Assembly (NCBI RefSeq): GCF_016583575.1 | Contig: NZ_NRRG01000043.1 | Coordinates: 1-46,155 of the forward strand | Length of the DNA: 46,155 nt | From: Thiocystis violacea | GTDB lineage: Bacteria; Pseudomonadota; Gammaproteobacteria; Chromatiales; Chromatiaceae | Reading direction: 5' to 3' | In this document: positions 38,885-46,155 of the stretch, one piece after another | Numbering within the stretch: the first letter of the stretch is position 1 | Layout: every line of letters starts with the position of its first letter | Program-made: the position numbers and the translations under genes | The notes under the pieces: generated by a model | Database searches by the model: none | What the model saw: the letters and a program-made list of their open reading frames with translations, nothing else | What the model was told of the DNA's origin: nothing

Positions 38885-39466
38885 GTGACCGAGCCGCGGC
38901 TGGATCTGCTGCGCCACGGCGAGCCCGAGGGCGGCACGCGCTTTCGGGGCACGCTGGACGATCCCTTGAGCCCGCTCGGCTGGGAACAGATGCGCCGCGC
39001 GACCGCCGGGGCGGGCGACTGGACACGGGTCATCAGTTCGCCCTCGCGCCGCTGCCTGGCGTTCGCGCGGGAACTGGCCGAGACGCACGCGATTGCGCTC
39101 GCCGAGTGCGCCGCCCTGCGCGAGCGCGACTTCGGCGACTGGGAAGGTCTGGCCCCCGACCAGATCCCGAGCCAGGCGTTGCAAGCCTTCTGGGACGACC
39201 CGGTCGGCTACGCCCCGCCCGGCGCCGAGCCCTTTCCGGACTTTCGCGCGCGGGTACTCGGTGCCTGGGGCGACCTGCTCCGCGCGAGCGAGGCCCAGAC
39301 GCTGGTCGTCACCCACGGCGGCGTCATCCGCGTCCTGCTCGCCGAGGTGCTGCGCATGGCCGACGAGGCTTTGCTGTCGCTGGAGGTTCCCCATGCCTGT
39401 CTCAGCCGTCTGCGGCTCTACCCACCGCCGGGCCGAGCGAGCCTAGTCTTTCATGGGACGCTCTGA
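38885..39466 (+). CDS. cobC: Alpha-ribazole phosphatase (histidine phosphatase)
   Basis: 193 residues from GTG 38885, four bases after the cobT stop. The histidine phosphatase motif LLRHGEPEGG (about residues 8-17) carries the catalytic His, with a second conserved His in VVTHGGVIRVLL (near residue 145). The family dephosphorylates alpha-ribazole-5'-phosphate. The context between cobT and cobS supports the CobC assignment over a general phosphoglycerate mutase. Confidence 0.88.
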   Translation: MTEPRLDLLRHGEPEGGTRFRGTLDDPLSPLGWEQMRRATAGAGDWTRVISSPSRRCLAFARELAETHAIALAECAALRERDFGDWEGLAPDQIPSQALQAFWDDPVGYAPPGAEPFPDFRARVLGAWGDLLRASEAQTLVVTHGGVIRVLLAEVLRMADEALLSLEVPHACLSRLRLYPPPGRASLVFHGTL

Positions 39467-39468
39467 AT

Positions 39469-39502
39469 GTTTCAATCCACGCCCGGCTAAGCCGGGCGAA
39501 AC
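39469..39502 (+). repeat. Single CRISPR-repeat-like sequence
   Basis: A 34-base segment beginning GTTTCAATCCACGCCCGGC, then TAA, then GCCGGGCGAAAC. It has the features of type I-C-like CRISPR repeats: the GTTTCAATCCACGC start, a 7-bp stem (GCCCGGC/GCCGGGC) and an AAAC end. Only one copy is present, with no spacers and no cas genes nearby. It sits in the 98-base gap between cobC and cobS. It is followed by another hairpin (GGGAAGAGG...CCTCTCCC, about 39507-39528). It may be a solitary remnant or a chance REP-like hairpin. Confidence 0.5.
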
Positions 39503-39564
39503 CGCAGGGAAGAGGTTACGCCTCTCCCGTGCGGAATCATCCCCTTTCAACCAGCGGATTTTCG

Positions 39565-40302
39565 ATGAACCTTCGTCCACTCTGGATCGCCGGACGCTTC
39601 CTCTCGCGCCTGCCTTTTCCCGATCCCGGCCAGGTTGAGCCGAGCGAGACCGGGCACTCGGTTCCCTGGTATCCCCTGGTCGGGCTGATCATGGGTCTGC
39701 CCGCCACCCTGGCGGCCATCGCCCTGTCCGGAACCGACCCCGATGTGGCCGCCGCCCTGGTGCTCATGGTCTGGGTCTGGTCGAGCGGCGGATTGCATCT
39801 GGACGGCCTGGCCGACAGCGCCGATGCCTGGATCGGGGGACTCGGCAGCCGCGAACGCACCCTCGAAATCATGAAGGATCCGAGAAGCGGCCCGGCGGCG
39901 ATCAGCCTCCTGGTGCTGGTCCTGCTCGCCAAGTGGGCCGCCATCAAGGCCCTGATCCTGGCCGGCGAGGTCTGGCTCCTGCCCTTCATTCCCATGCTGG
40001 CGCGGGCGCAACTGCCGCTCCTGCTGCTGACCACGCCCTATGCCCGCGAACGGGGGATGGCCTCCGACCAGTTCAACCAGTTACCCCGCCGCGCGGCCTG
40101 GATCGCCACCCTGATGGCCGGTCTTGGCGTTCTGCTCGCGGGCTGGACGGGCCTGGCGATGGTCCTGGCGTCCCTGATGCTCGTCCACATCGCCCGACGG
40201 GCCATGCTCGCGCGACTCGGTGGATTCACCGGCGATACCGCCGGCGCCCTGGTCGAGGGCAGCGAGACCCTGGCGCTCGTTGTCTGTGTGCTGATCCCCT
40301 GA
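39565..40302 (+). CDS. cobS: Adenosylcobinamide-GDP ribazoletransferase
   Basis: 245 residues from ATG 39565. A multi-span membrane protein with the family motifs GHSVPWYPLVGLIMG, SGGLHLDGLADSADAWIGG and RTLEIMKDPRSGPAA. It joins adenosylcobinamide-GDP with alpha-ribazole to give cobalamin (or its phosphate form), in the inner membrane. The last gene of the B12 operon. Its stop codon directly abuts the comEC stop (zero-base gap, convergent). Confidence 0.95.
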   Translation: MNLRPLWIAGRFLSRLPFPDPGQVEPSETGHSVPWYPLVGLIMGLPATLAAIALSGTDPDVAAALVLMVWVWSSGGLHLDGLADSADAWIGGLGSRERTLEIMKDPRSGPAAISLLVLVLLAKWAAIKALILAGEVWLLPFIPMLARAQLPLLLLTTPYARERGMASDQFNQLPRRAAWIATLMAGLGVLLAGWTGLAMVLASLMLVHIARRAMLARLGGFTGDTAGALVEGSETLALVVCVLIP

Positions 40303-42609
40303 TCAGGGTGACGGGCCTGGTCGATGGGTCCAGAGTCGCGCGGCGCGGTCGCGCCAGCCCTCGGGCGCGCCGATCCAGCCGTCCGGCCCGAGCCGGATCT
40401 GGATCGCCCCACGGATCGCCGTGTCTAGGGACGCGATCCCCCGCTCCGCCACCCGCGCGCGCACCTCGGCGACGGGGAAGCCGAACTGATTGGCATAGCC
40501 GGAGGAGAAAAGCACCCAGTCGGGATCCACTGCGTCCAGGAAGGGCGCCGAGGTCGAGGTCGCGCTGCCATGGTGTCCGGCGACCAGGACATCGCTCCTT
40601 AACCCGGGGCCGAGCCGCTCCGCCAGTTCCCGCTCCACCTTCGCCTCGACATCGCCCGTGAGTAGGATGGAACGGCCGCCGGTCTCGATCTTGAGGACAC
40701 AGGAGGCGTTGTTGCCCTTGACGCCCGGTCGCTCCGGGTAGAGAAACCCAAAGCGCACGCCCGACCATTCCCAGCCCTCCCCCGCCAGACAAGGCTCGAC
40801 CTTGGCCAGACCAAGCCGCTCCGGCTCACCGCTCAGGATCCGCCCGGCGGGGATGGACGCCAGGAGACCCGCCGCGCCGCCCGCGTGATCCTTGTCCGCG
40901 TGGCTGATGACGAGCCGCTCGATCCGCTCGATCCCGCGCGACTGGAGAAAGGGCGCCAGCACCATGGTCCCGGTCTCGAATCCGCTCGGATAGGCCGGCC
41001 CGGTGTCATAGACCAGCGTGCCCGAGGCCGTCTCGACCACCGCCGCCAGCCCCTGCCCGACATCGAGCAGCGTGAACCAGACCTCGCCCTGGCGCGGCGC
41101 CGGGGGACGCACGGCGAGGAGCGGCAGCAATAGAACCAGCCCCAGCCAGCGACCCGGCAGACCGCGCGGCGCCAGTACCAGCAAGGCGCCCAGCAGGGCG
41201 ACGCCCCAGACCCAGGACGGCCGCGCCGCCAGATGACCCGAGGCCCATGGGAGATCGGCCACCCACTCCAGGCCGGCCAGACAGAGGTCGAGCCCTTCGG
41301 CCGTCAGACGCAGCGGCCAGTCGAGACCGGGAATCAGGCTCAGGAGACTGGCGATCAGGACCAATGGCAGGATGACCAGACTGAAGAGCGGCACGGCGAC
41401 CAGATTGACCGGTGGCGCGACCAGCGACGCCTGTCCGAAAAACAGGAACAAGAGCGGCAGGAGACCGATCCCAACGGCCCATTGGGCGCGTCCCCATCGC
41501 GTCCAGAGGTCGCGGCTCGGCAAGCGCTGACCCAGATTGAAGAGCAGCAGGGCCACCGCGCCGAAGGACAGCCAGAAGCCGTAAGACAACACCGCCCCCG
41601 GATCCCAAACCAGCACGCCAACCAGCGCCAGGGTCAGGGCGTGATAGGGGCGCAGTGTGCGCTGCCAGACGACGGACCCCAGCACCACCGCGAGCATGAT
41701 GAGCGCGCGTTGGGTGGAGACGGCGAAACCGGCCAGACCGGCGTAGCCAAGGGCGGCGAGCGCGCCCGCGATGGCGGCGGCCTTGGGCGCGGCCAGCACG
41801 AGCGTCAATCGGGTGCTCATCGACCAGAGCCGGCGCGTGACTAGGAACAGCCCCCCGGCCACCAGACCGACATGCAGCCCTGAAATGGCGACCAGATGAT
41901 TGGTGCCGGTGCGGGTGAAGATGTCCCAGACTTCCCGCTCGATGCCCGCCCGCTCGCCGATGGTGAGTGCTTGGATGAGTCCGACCTGGGAGGAATCACC
42001 CAGAACCCTGGCCAGATGCCCGGCCAGCGCCTGGCGCCAGCGCGTCAGCCAATCGCGGCCGGCAGCGGCGTCCAGACGCTCGGCCGGCCCGGATCCGCGC
42101 AGGTGTCCGGTCGCCTTGATCCCCTGCTCGAACAGCCAGCGCTCATAGTCGAATCCGCCTGGATTCATGTACCCGTGACGGGGCTTGAGACGCACCGCCA
42201 GACGCCAGCGCTCGCCTGCGCGGAAATCCGGACAGTCCTGATAGCAGGACAGCCGCACCCGGCCCGCGAAGGACAGATCCGTGCCGTCCAGCCTGGTTCG
42301 CTCCACCGCGAACAGGAAACGCTGGCCCTGTTCGGTATCCGTCGGAATCGAGACGATCCGCCCCTCGACGCTCAGGGGCGCTCGGGCGAGATCATCCGGA
42401 AAGGGCGCGTGCAGAAGGACGGCGGCATGGATCTGCGCCCAGAACAGACCCAGACTCGCCAGGAACAGCAACCGCGATCGAGGGACAAGCCGGGCCAGAA
42501 GGGCAGAGGCCAGAAGCAGCGAGGCCCCCGACCAGAGCGGAGGCATGGAAGGCAGGAGGTGAAAGCCCGCGACGCCCGTCGCGAAGGCCAATCCGGCATG
42601 GCCCAACAT
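40303..42609 (-). CDS. comEC: ComEC/Rec2 DNA-internalisation protein
   Basis: 768 residues from ATG 42609 (GAGGG ribosome site); an ATG seven codons earlier is possible. Three regions are visible. An N-terminal OB-type domain (DUF4131, about 50-180) follows the first spans. The Competence domain has many spans (about 215-490), including GERAGIEREVWDIFTRTGTNHLVAISGLHVGL. A C-terminal metallo-beta-lactamase-like domain has VISHADKDHAGGAAGLL and VAGHHGSATSTS. ComEC forms the inner-membrane channel for single-stranded DNA uptake in natural transformation. No other com gene is adjacent. Confidence 0.93.
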   Translation of the reverse strand: MLGHAGLAFATGVAGFHLLPSMPPLWSGASLLLASALLARLVPRSRLLFLASLGLFWAQIHAAVLLHAPFPDDLARAPLSVEGRIVSIPTDTEQGQRFLFAVERTRLDGTDLSFAGRVRLSCYQDCPDFRAGERWRLAVRLKPRHGYMNPGGFDYERWLFEQGIKATGHLRGSGPAERLDAAAGRDWLTRWRQALAGHLARVLGDSSQVGLIQALTIGERAGIEREVWDIFTRTGTNHLVAISGLHVGLVAGGLFLVTRRLWSMSTRLTLVLAAPKAAAIAGALAALGYAGLAGFAVSTQRALIMLAVVLGSVVWQRTLRPYHALTLALVGVLVWDPGAVLSYGFWLSFGAVALLLFNLGQRLPSRDLWTRWGRAQWAVGIGLLPLLFLFFGQASLVAPPVNLVAVPLFSLVILPLVLIASLLSLIPGLDWPLRLTAEGLDLCLAGLEWVADLPWASGHLAARPSWVWGVALLGALLVLAPRGLPGRWLGLVLLLPLLAVRPPAPRQGEVWFTLLDVGQGLAAVVETASGTLVYDTGPAYPSGFETGTMVLAPFLQSRGIERIERLVISHADKDHAGGAAGLLASIPAGRILSGEPERLGLAKVEPCLAGEGWEWSGVRFGFLYPERPGVKGNNASCVLKIETGGRSILLTGDVEAKVERELAERLGPGLRSDVLVAGHHGSATSTSAPFLDAVDPDWVLFSSGYANQFGFPVAEVRARVAERGIASLDTAIRGAIQIRLGPDGWIGAPEGWRDRAARLWTHRPGPSP

Positions 42610-42770
42610 CGATCCCTCGCGAATGGCCACTCGTCAACGCTATCCGACGCGAATGGAGTCGCGGTCCGTCATCGCGATGCGGTCCCCATGACCCAGGTCA
42701 ACGGTCCAGGCCCGGTCTGCCCTATACTCGCGCCTTCGAGTCGCGCCTGCCCAATCAGTGAGCCTTCCGA

Positions 42771-43325
42771 GTGAAAAAATGGCTTAAAAGCGTCATACCG
42801 ACCCCCAAGGCGATCCACGAGAATCGCTGGATCGGCCTCTTCGGAAAGCTCTTGCACGACCCGAACCTCTGGCACCTGAATCGCCGTTCGGTCGCGGGCG
42901 CCTTCGCGGTCGGTCTGTTCGTGATGTATCTGCCGCCAGTCGCGCAAAGCATCCTCGCGGCCGCCCTGGCCATCTTTCTGAGGGTCAACCTGCCCATCTC
43001 GGCGGCGCTGGTCTGGGTTACCAATCCGGTAACCAGCCCACCCATGTATTACTTCGCCTATTGGCTGGGGTGCCAATTCCTAGGGATCCCGGCGGTCGGC
43101 TTCGATTTCCATTTCTGGCTGGACTGGCATAACTGGCTCGACATCCTAATACCGCTGCTGATCGGCTGCCTGGTTTGCGGCGCCGTCTGCTCTCTGCTCG
43201 GCTACCTGACGATCCAGATTCTGTGGCGCTGGAAGCTGGTGCGCCAGATCAACAAACGCAAGGAGCGCTATCGCGCGATGGCCGAATCCCGACTCAAGAC
43301 GCCATCGTCCAACCGCCAGACCTGA
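42771..43325 (+). CDS. DUF2062 membrane protein
   Basis: 184 residues from GTG 42771. [61 protein letters not shown] is the DUF2062 hallmark, followed by the family motif [18 protein letters not shown] and two to three spans. Function is unknown; members are inner-membrane proteins. Divergent from comEC (about 160 bases). The last 58 bases overlap the 3' end of lolD on the opposite strand. Confidence 0.88.
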   Translation: MKKWLKSVIPTPKAIHENRWIGLFGKLLHDPNLWHLNRRSVAGAFAVGLFVMYLPPVAQSILAAALAIFLRVNLPISAALVWVTNPVTSPPMYYFAYWLGCQFLGIPAVGFDFHFWLDWHNWLDILIPLLIGCLVCGAVCSLLGYLTIQILWRWKLVRQINKRKERYRAMAESRLKTPSSNRQT

Positions 43326-43969
43326 TCCATGCGCCCCGCCAGTTCGGGGTCGTGGGTCACGATCACCAGACTGGTTCCGATCTCGCGGTTGAGTTCCAGC
43401 ATGAGCGCGTAGACGCCGCCCGCCGTGACGCGATCGAGATTGCCGGTCGGCTCGTCCGCCAGCAGACAGGCCGGTCGCGTGACCAGGGCGCGCGCGACCG
43501 CCGCGCGCTGACGCTCGCCGCCGGACAGCTCGCCCGGCTTGTGGGTGCCGCGATGACCCAGACCGACCCGGTCGAGCAGATCGTTCGCCTTGGCGCGCGC
43601 CTCGGCGGGCTTGGCGCCCCCGATCAGCAGCGGAAGGGCCACGTTCTCCATGGCCGTGAACTCGGGCAGCAGATGGTGGAACTGATAGACGAAGCCGAGG
43701 TGGCGGTTGCGCAACCGGCCCAGCTTGGCCTCCGACAGCCCGCTCACATCCTCGCCCCGCCAGGAGACACGGCCCGCGGTCGGGCGATCCAGCCCGCCGA
43801 CGCAATGCAGCAGGGTACTCTTGCCCGAGCCCGAGGTTCCGACGATGGCGATGCGCTCGCCCGCCTGGACATCGAAATCCACTCCGCGCAGAACCTGAAC
43901 TTCCTGCGGACCCTGTCGGAAGGTCTTGACCAACCCCCGAACTTCCAATACCGGCGCGGCTTCATTCAT
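43268..43969 (-). CDS. lolD: Lipoprotein-releasing ABC transporter ATPase
   Basis: 233 residues from ATG 43969, eight bases inside the end of the permease gene. Walker A is GTSGSGKST, the signature LSGGERQR, Walker [12 protein letters not shown] and the H-loop [20 protein letters not shown] is typical of LolD. With LolC/E it extracts lipoproteins from the inner membrane and hands them to LolA. The frame continues further upstream but lacks similarity. The 3' end overlaps the DUF2062 gene (antisense). Confidence 0.95.
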   Translation of the reverse strand: MNEAAPVLEVRGLVKTFRQGPQEVQVLRGVDFDVQAGERIAIVGTSGSGKSTLLHCVGGLDRPTAGRVSWRGEDVSGLSEAKLGRLRNRHLGFVYQFHHLLPEFTAMENVALPLLIGGAKPAEARAKANDLLDRVGLGHRGTHKPGELSGGERQRAAVARALVTRPACLLADEPTGNLDRVTAGGVYALMLELNREIGTSLVIVTHDPELAGRMDQVWRLDDGVLSRDSAIAR

Positions 43970-45209
43970 AACGCAGGGCCTCCGCCGGCTGGGTCTTGGC
44001 GGCACGCCAGGCGGGATAGAGGGTCGCCAGGACCGACATCAGGAAGGCCCCGCCGCTCACGGCCAGCACGTCGGACAGATGCACATCGGAGGGCAGCGCG
44101 CTGATGTAATAGATGCTCGGATCCAGGAAATGGATCCCGAACAGATTCTCGATCGCCCCCACGACCGGCTCGACATTGAGCGCCAGGATGACCCCGGCGA
44201 CCATGCCGATCAGGGTTCCGATCAGACCGATCGTGGTTCCCTGGACCATGAAGATCCCCATCACCCGCGCGGGCGAGATCCCCAGGGTGCGCATCACCGC
44301 GATGTCCGATTGCTTGTCGGTGACCACCATCACAAGGGTCGAGACGATATTGAAGGCGGCCACGGCGACGATCAGGAAGAGGATGATGCTCATCATCCGC
44401 TTCTCCATCGCGAGCGCGCTGAAGAAATTGCTGTGGACCTGGGTCCAGTCGATCAGCCGGTAGACGCCACCCAGATCCTCGGCGATCTCGCGCGCCAGGC
44501 GCGGGGCCTCCCACATGTCGTCGAGCTTGAGTCGCACGCCCGTCACCGCCTCGCCCAGACTCAGCAACTTGGCCCCATCGGCCATGTGGATGAAGGCCGC
44601 GCTGCGGTCATAGTCGGCCATGCCGACCGCGAAGATGCCGCTCACCGTGAAGCGCTTGAGACGCGGCATCATGCCGACCGGGGTCGAGCTGACCTGCGGG
44701 GTCACGACCGTCACCTTGTCGCCCGGTCCGACACCGAGAAAATTCGCCAGATCACGACCCAGGATGATGTTGAACGCCCCATCGACCAGATCATCGACCG
44801 AGCCGCGGACCATCTCCTGGCGCAGATCGGCGACCTGATCCTCTTCCAGCGGCTCGATGCCGCGGACCAGGGCGCCGCTGACCTGGGCGCTGTTGACCAG
44901 CATCCCCTGGACCTCGACGAAGGGCGCCGCGCCAACCACGTTCGGATGCGCCCGAACCTGTTCGAGCACCTCCGGCCAGTTGGCGATTCCGCCGTAGGGA
45001 TCCGTCAGGGTCGCGTGCGACGCCATCGCCAGGATGCGCTGCTGGATCTCCTTGTGAAATCCGTTCATCACGGAGAGCACCACGATGAGGGCGACGATCC
45101 CCAGCGTGATCCCGACCATGGAGGTACCGGAGATAAAGGAGATGAAGTGGTTACGGCGCTTCGCGCGGGTGTAGCGCAGGCCGATGTAGAGCGGGAGTGG
45201 ATGATACAT
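43962..45209 (-). CDS. lolC: Lipoprotein-releasing ABC transporter permease
   Basis: 415 residues. The N-terminus [51 protein letters not shown] is the LolC/LolE family start with the first span. A large periplasmic domain (about 45-265) and three C-terminal spans (FtsX-like permease, about 270-405) follow. It ends LRYE and overlaps lolD. I named it lolC by position; sequence alone does not separate LolC, LolE and the single-permease LolF type. No second permease lies next to it. Confidence 0.9.
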   Translation of the reverse strand: MYHPLPLYIGLRYTRAKRRNHFISFISGTSMVGITLGIVALIVVLSVMNGFHKEIQQRILAMASHATLTDPYGGIANWPEVLEQVRAHPNVVGAAPFVEVQGMLVNSAQVSGALVRGIEPLEEDQVADLRQEMVRGSVDDLVDGAFNIILGRDLANFLGVGPGDKVTVVTPQVSSTPVGMMPRLKRFTVSGIFAVGMADYDRSAAFIHMADGAKLLSLGEAVTGVRLKLDDMWEAPRLAREIAEDLGGVYRLIDWTQVHSNFFSALAMEKRMMSIILFLIVAVAAFNIVSTLVMVVTDKQSDIAVMRTLGISPARVMGIFMVQGTTIGLIGTLIGMVAGVILALNVEPVVGAIENLFGIHFLDPSIYYISALPSDVHLSDVLAVSGGAFLMSVLATLYPAWRAAKTQPAEALRYE

Positions 45210-45306
45210 AGGGGCGGGATTTAACCATAAAGAGCTGCGGGCCGCCCTAAATTGTCCGTCATGTTTCGCCGCCCGCGGCGGGTAGCGTCGCGCGTGACGC
45301 GAGGGA

Positions 45307-46155
45307 TTATTTTGACACCGCTCCGGGAAGCCGTCCCTCGAACGCCCAGGCGCGGTCGGTGAGCATGCGCGCGATCGCCAGTCCGATGGCGATGCCGGCG
45401 ACGATGAACATGGCCTGGTAGGCGTTGGCGATCGCCTCCAGCGGCATCTCCTGGTTGGCGTAGACCAGCGCCTGATAGGCCGTCGCCCCCGGAATCATGA
45501 TCAGCACGGGCGGCACGGAGAGCACGATGCGCGGGCATTTCATCCAGGTCGAGACCCAGGCGGCCAGCAATCCGACCAGTAGGGTCGCGATCGGCGCGGC
45601 CACCTGCAAGGGCACCTGGACATCCGCCAGATAGAGCCGCAGGGTGTTGGCCAGCATCCCGATACAGGCCGCGGCCAGGGCGATGCGCAGCGGCGTGTTG
45701 AACATGATGGCGAAGCCGAGGACGCCGCAGAAACCGGCCACCAGACGCAGCGTCAGGAGGGTCGACTCCGGCAGGTCCAGGGCGGGCGCCCGCAGCGGGA
45801 CCAGATGGACCAGTTCGGCGACCAGCCAGGCGCTGATCGAGGCCACGGTGATGATCAGGACCGCATAGGTCAGGCGCGCGATGCCGGCACTGAAGTCGAG
45901 CCGGGCCAGATCCAGGGCGGCGGTGATGAGCGGAAAGCCGGGAATCAGGAAGAGCACCGCCGAGGTGTAGCCGGCGGCATGGCGCGCGCTGGGAACTCCG
46001 AGGGTCATCAGCAATCCCGTGACCCCGAGATAGACCAGGCAGGCGACCATCCCCGCCATGAGTGTGACGCCGAGCTGATTGAGCCGACGCCGCGCCAGGG
46101 TGGCGCGCAGCCACTGACCCAATCCCGCCCCGGCAGCGACCCCCAGACACTCGAC
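45307..46155 (-). CDS. Threonine/serine exporter (ThrE-type), C-terminal part, cut by window edge
   Basis: The frame runs open from 46155 to a stop at 45307 (282 residues visible). It has about nine or ten hydrophobic spans; FLIPGFPLITAALDLARLDFSAGIARL and PVLIMIPGATAYQALVYANQEM are the paired ThrE-family (DUF1212/DUF3815) motifs. The missing N-terminal part would carry the rest of DUF1212. A TTG at 46122 is not the true start: the reading frame continues upstream beyond the window. ThrE proteins export threonine and serine by proton exchange; the substrate here is inferred from family only. It is 97 bases upstream of lolC on the same strand. Confidence 0.8.
   Translation of the reverse strand, partial: VECLGVAAGAGLGQWLRATLARRRLNQLGVTLMAGMVACLVYLGVTGLLMTLGVPSARHAAGYTSAVLFLIPGFPLITAALDLARLDFSAGIARLTYAVLIITVASISAWLVAELVHLVPLRAPALDLPESTLLTLRLVAGFCGVLGFAIMFNTPLRIALAAACIGMLANTLRLYLADVQVPLQVAAPIATLLVGLLAAWVSTWMKCPRIVLSVPPVLIMIPGATAYQALVYANQEMPLEAIANAYQAMFIVAGIAIGLAIARMLTDRAWAFEGRLPGAVSK

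Noticed and set aside
39453-39638. Small plus-strand frame between cobC and cobS
   Set aside because: Its start is the translation of the CRISPR-repeat-like sequence (FNPRPAKPGE), a known artefact.

Overview
The window is a chromosomal segment of a GC-rich Gram-negative bacterium. GlnS, LolC/LolD, BtuB, DarP (YjgA), RecJ and ComEC point to a gammaproteobacterium. The gene content and style resemble Chromatiales (purple sulfur bacteria), but no photosynthesis or sulfur-oxidation gene is present to prove that. Most of the window (from about 2.1 kb on) is dense, GC-rich core or accessory DNA. The first 2 kb are clearly more AT-rich and look acquired.

Region by region: 1-2.1 kb is an AT-rich island with a truncated IS5-family transposase, a DUF4160/DUF2442 pair, small orphan genes, palindromic repeats and an attC-like site, all read on the minus strand. 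2.1-5.9 kb holds a DUF29 gene, ilvI-ilvH (branched-chain amino acid synthesis) and a HAD phosphatase. An 11-copy GCCGCCA minisatellite then separates the HAD gene from two SPFH/band-7 membrane proteins and a 1.37-thousand-residue hybrid histidine kinase (to 12.3 kb). 12.7-16.9 kb is a minus-strand group: hotdog thioesterase plus MoaB/CinA-like protein, and glnS plus DinB-like protein plus uracil-DNA glycosylase.

17.0-24.1 kb runs on the plus strand. After a DUF1840 gene there is an eight-gene, mostly overlapping operon: a membrane-anchored TerD-domain protein, three exported helical proteins, a TolQ/MotA-type proton-channel subunit, two different ExbD-like single-span proteins, a membrane-anchored helical protein and a multi-span membrane protein. 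I do not recognise this as a named system. It looks like a proton-motive-force-driven envelope machine with a Ter-type cytoplasmic sensor, and it is the main candidate for something undescribed here.

24.2-27.3 kb returns to the minus strand with recJ-darP and a HigBA-type toxin-antitoxin pair. groES-groEL follows on the plus strand under a perfect CIRCE (HrcA) operator. 29.7-35.3 kb carries two large signalling proteins: a PAS-GGDEF-EAL protein whose EAL half has lost key residues, and a CheB-CheR-PAS fusion. 35.4-40.3 kb is a vitamin B12 locus: cobalamin riboswitch, btuB, cobT, cobC and cobS, with a single CRISPR-repeat-like sequence between cobC and cobS. 40.3-46.2 kb has comEC, a DUF2062 gene, lolD and lolC with no second Lol permease visible, and the C-terminal part of a ThrE-type exporter that runs off the end.

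No tRNA, rRNA, cas genes or CRISPR array were seen.
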